Assembly (NCBI GenBank): GCA_041494285.1 | Contig: JBGQAL010000165.1 | Span: 1-5,901, forward strand | Source: Fen-7 sp041494285 | Lineage (GTDB): Archaea > Halobacteriota > Methanosarcinia > Methanotrichales > Methanotrichaceae | Length of the DNA stretch: 5,901 nt | Direction: 5' to 3' | Shown: piece after piece, positions 5,869-5,901 of the stretch | Position numbering within the stretch: the first letter of the stretch is position 1 | How the letters are laid out: every line of letters starts with the position of its first letter | Translations under genes and position numbers: made by a program | The notes under the pieces: model-generated | The model's input: only the letters and a program-made list of their open reading frames with translations | The model's database searches: none | Told to the model about the DNA's origin: nothing

Positions 5869-5901
5869 ATTGGACAGCCCTGTTATCCCACACATATTCA
5901 A

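Overview
The window looks archaeal. Evidence: a TATA element about 30 bases ahead of a start codon with no Shine-Dalgarno sequence, oligo-T and hairpin/T-run terminators, frequent AGG/AGA/ATA codons in the ABC genes, and a rubrerythrin with a C-terminal rubredoxin domain. Protein flavour and moderate GC suggest a methanogen of the Methanosarcinales, perhaps Methanothrix-like. That assignment is inference from memory, with no database comparison.

Layout: (1) 1-149, short edge with no supported gene. (2) 150-1688, minus strand, an intact GH13 (alpha-amylase family) glycoside hydrolase with all catalytic residues. (3) 1689-2190, a gene-free stretch with a hairpin, an open frame that may be decayed coding DNA, and a T-rich possible terminator for the next gene. 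(4) 2191-2685, minus strand, a rubrerythrin complete in every domain but interrupted at codon 28 by an in-frame TAG, one base from the expected Lys codon. (5) 2686-2814, a divergent promoter region. (6) 2815-4636, plus strand, a two-gene ABC-2 exporter operon (ATPase and permease, one base apart). (7) 4637-5480, a gene-poor scar: a hairpin after the permease stop, a fragment resembling an ISL3-family transposase, a G-rich tract, an intrinsic-terminator-like hairpin, then an AT-rich stretch with a strong TATA-like element. (8) 5481-5868, plus strand, a small two-helix membrane protein whose frame breaks at a five-G run and resumes in the +1 frame to a natural end.

The exporter genes work together: the ATPase powers the permease to move an unknown substrate across the membrane. 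Rubrerythrin, divergent from them, would be a peroxide-detoxifying protein if read through. The GH13 enzyme would act on alpha-glucans in the cytoplasm. Nothing ties these three units into one pathway. I see no clear undescribed system. The strongest points for a second look are the two otherwise clean genes each broken by a single-base event (amber codon at 2602-2604; G-run frameshift at 5761-5765). These could be recoding, recent decay or sequence error.
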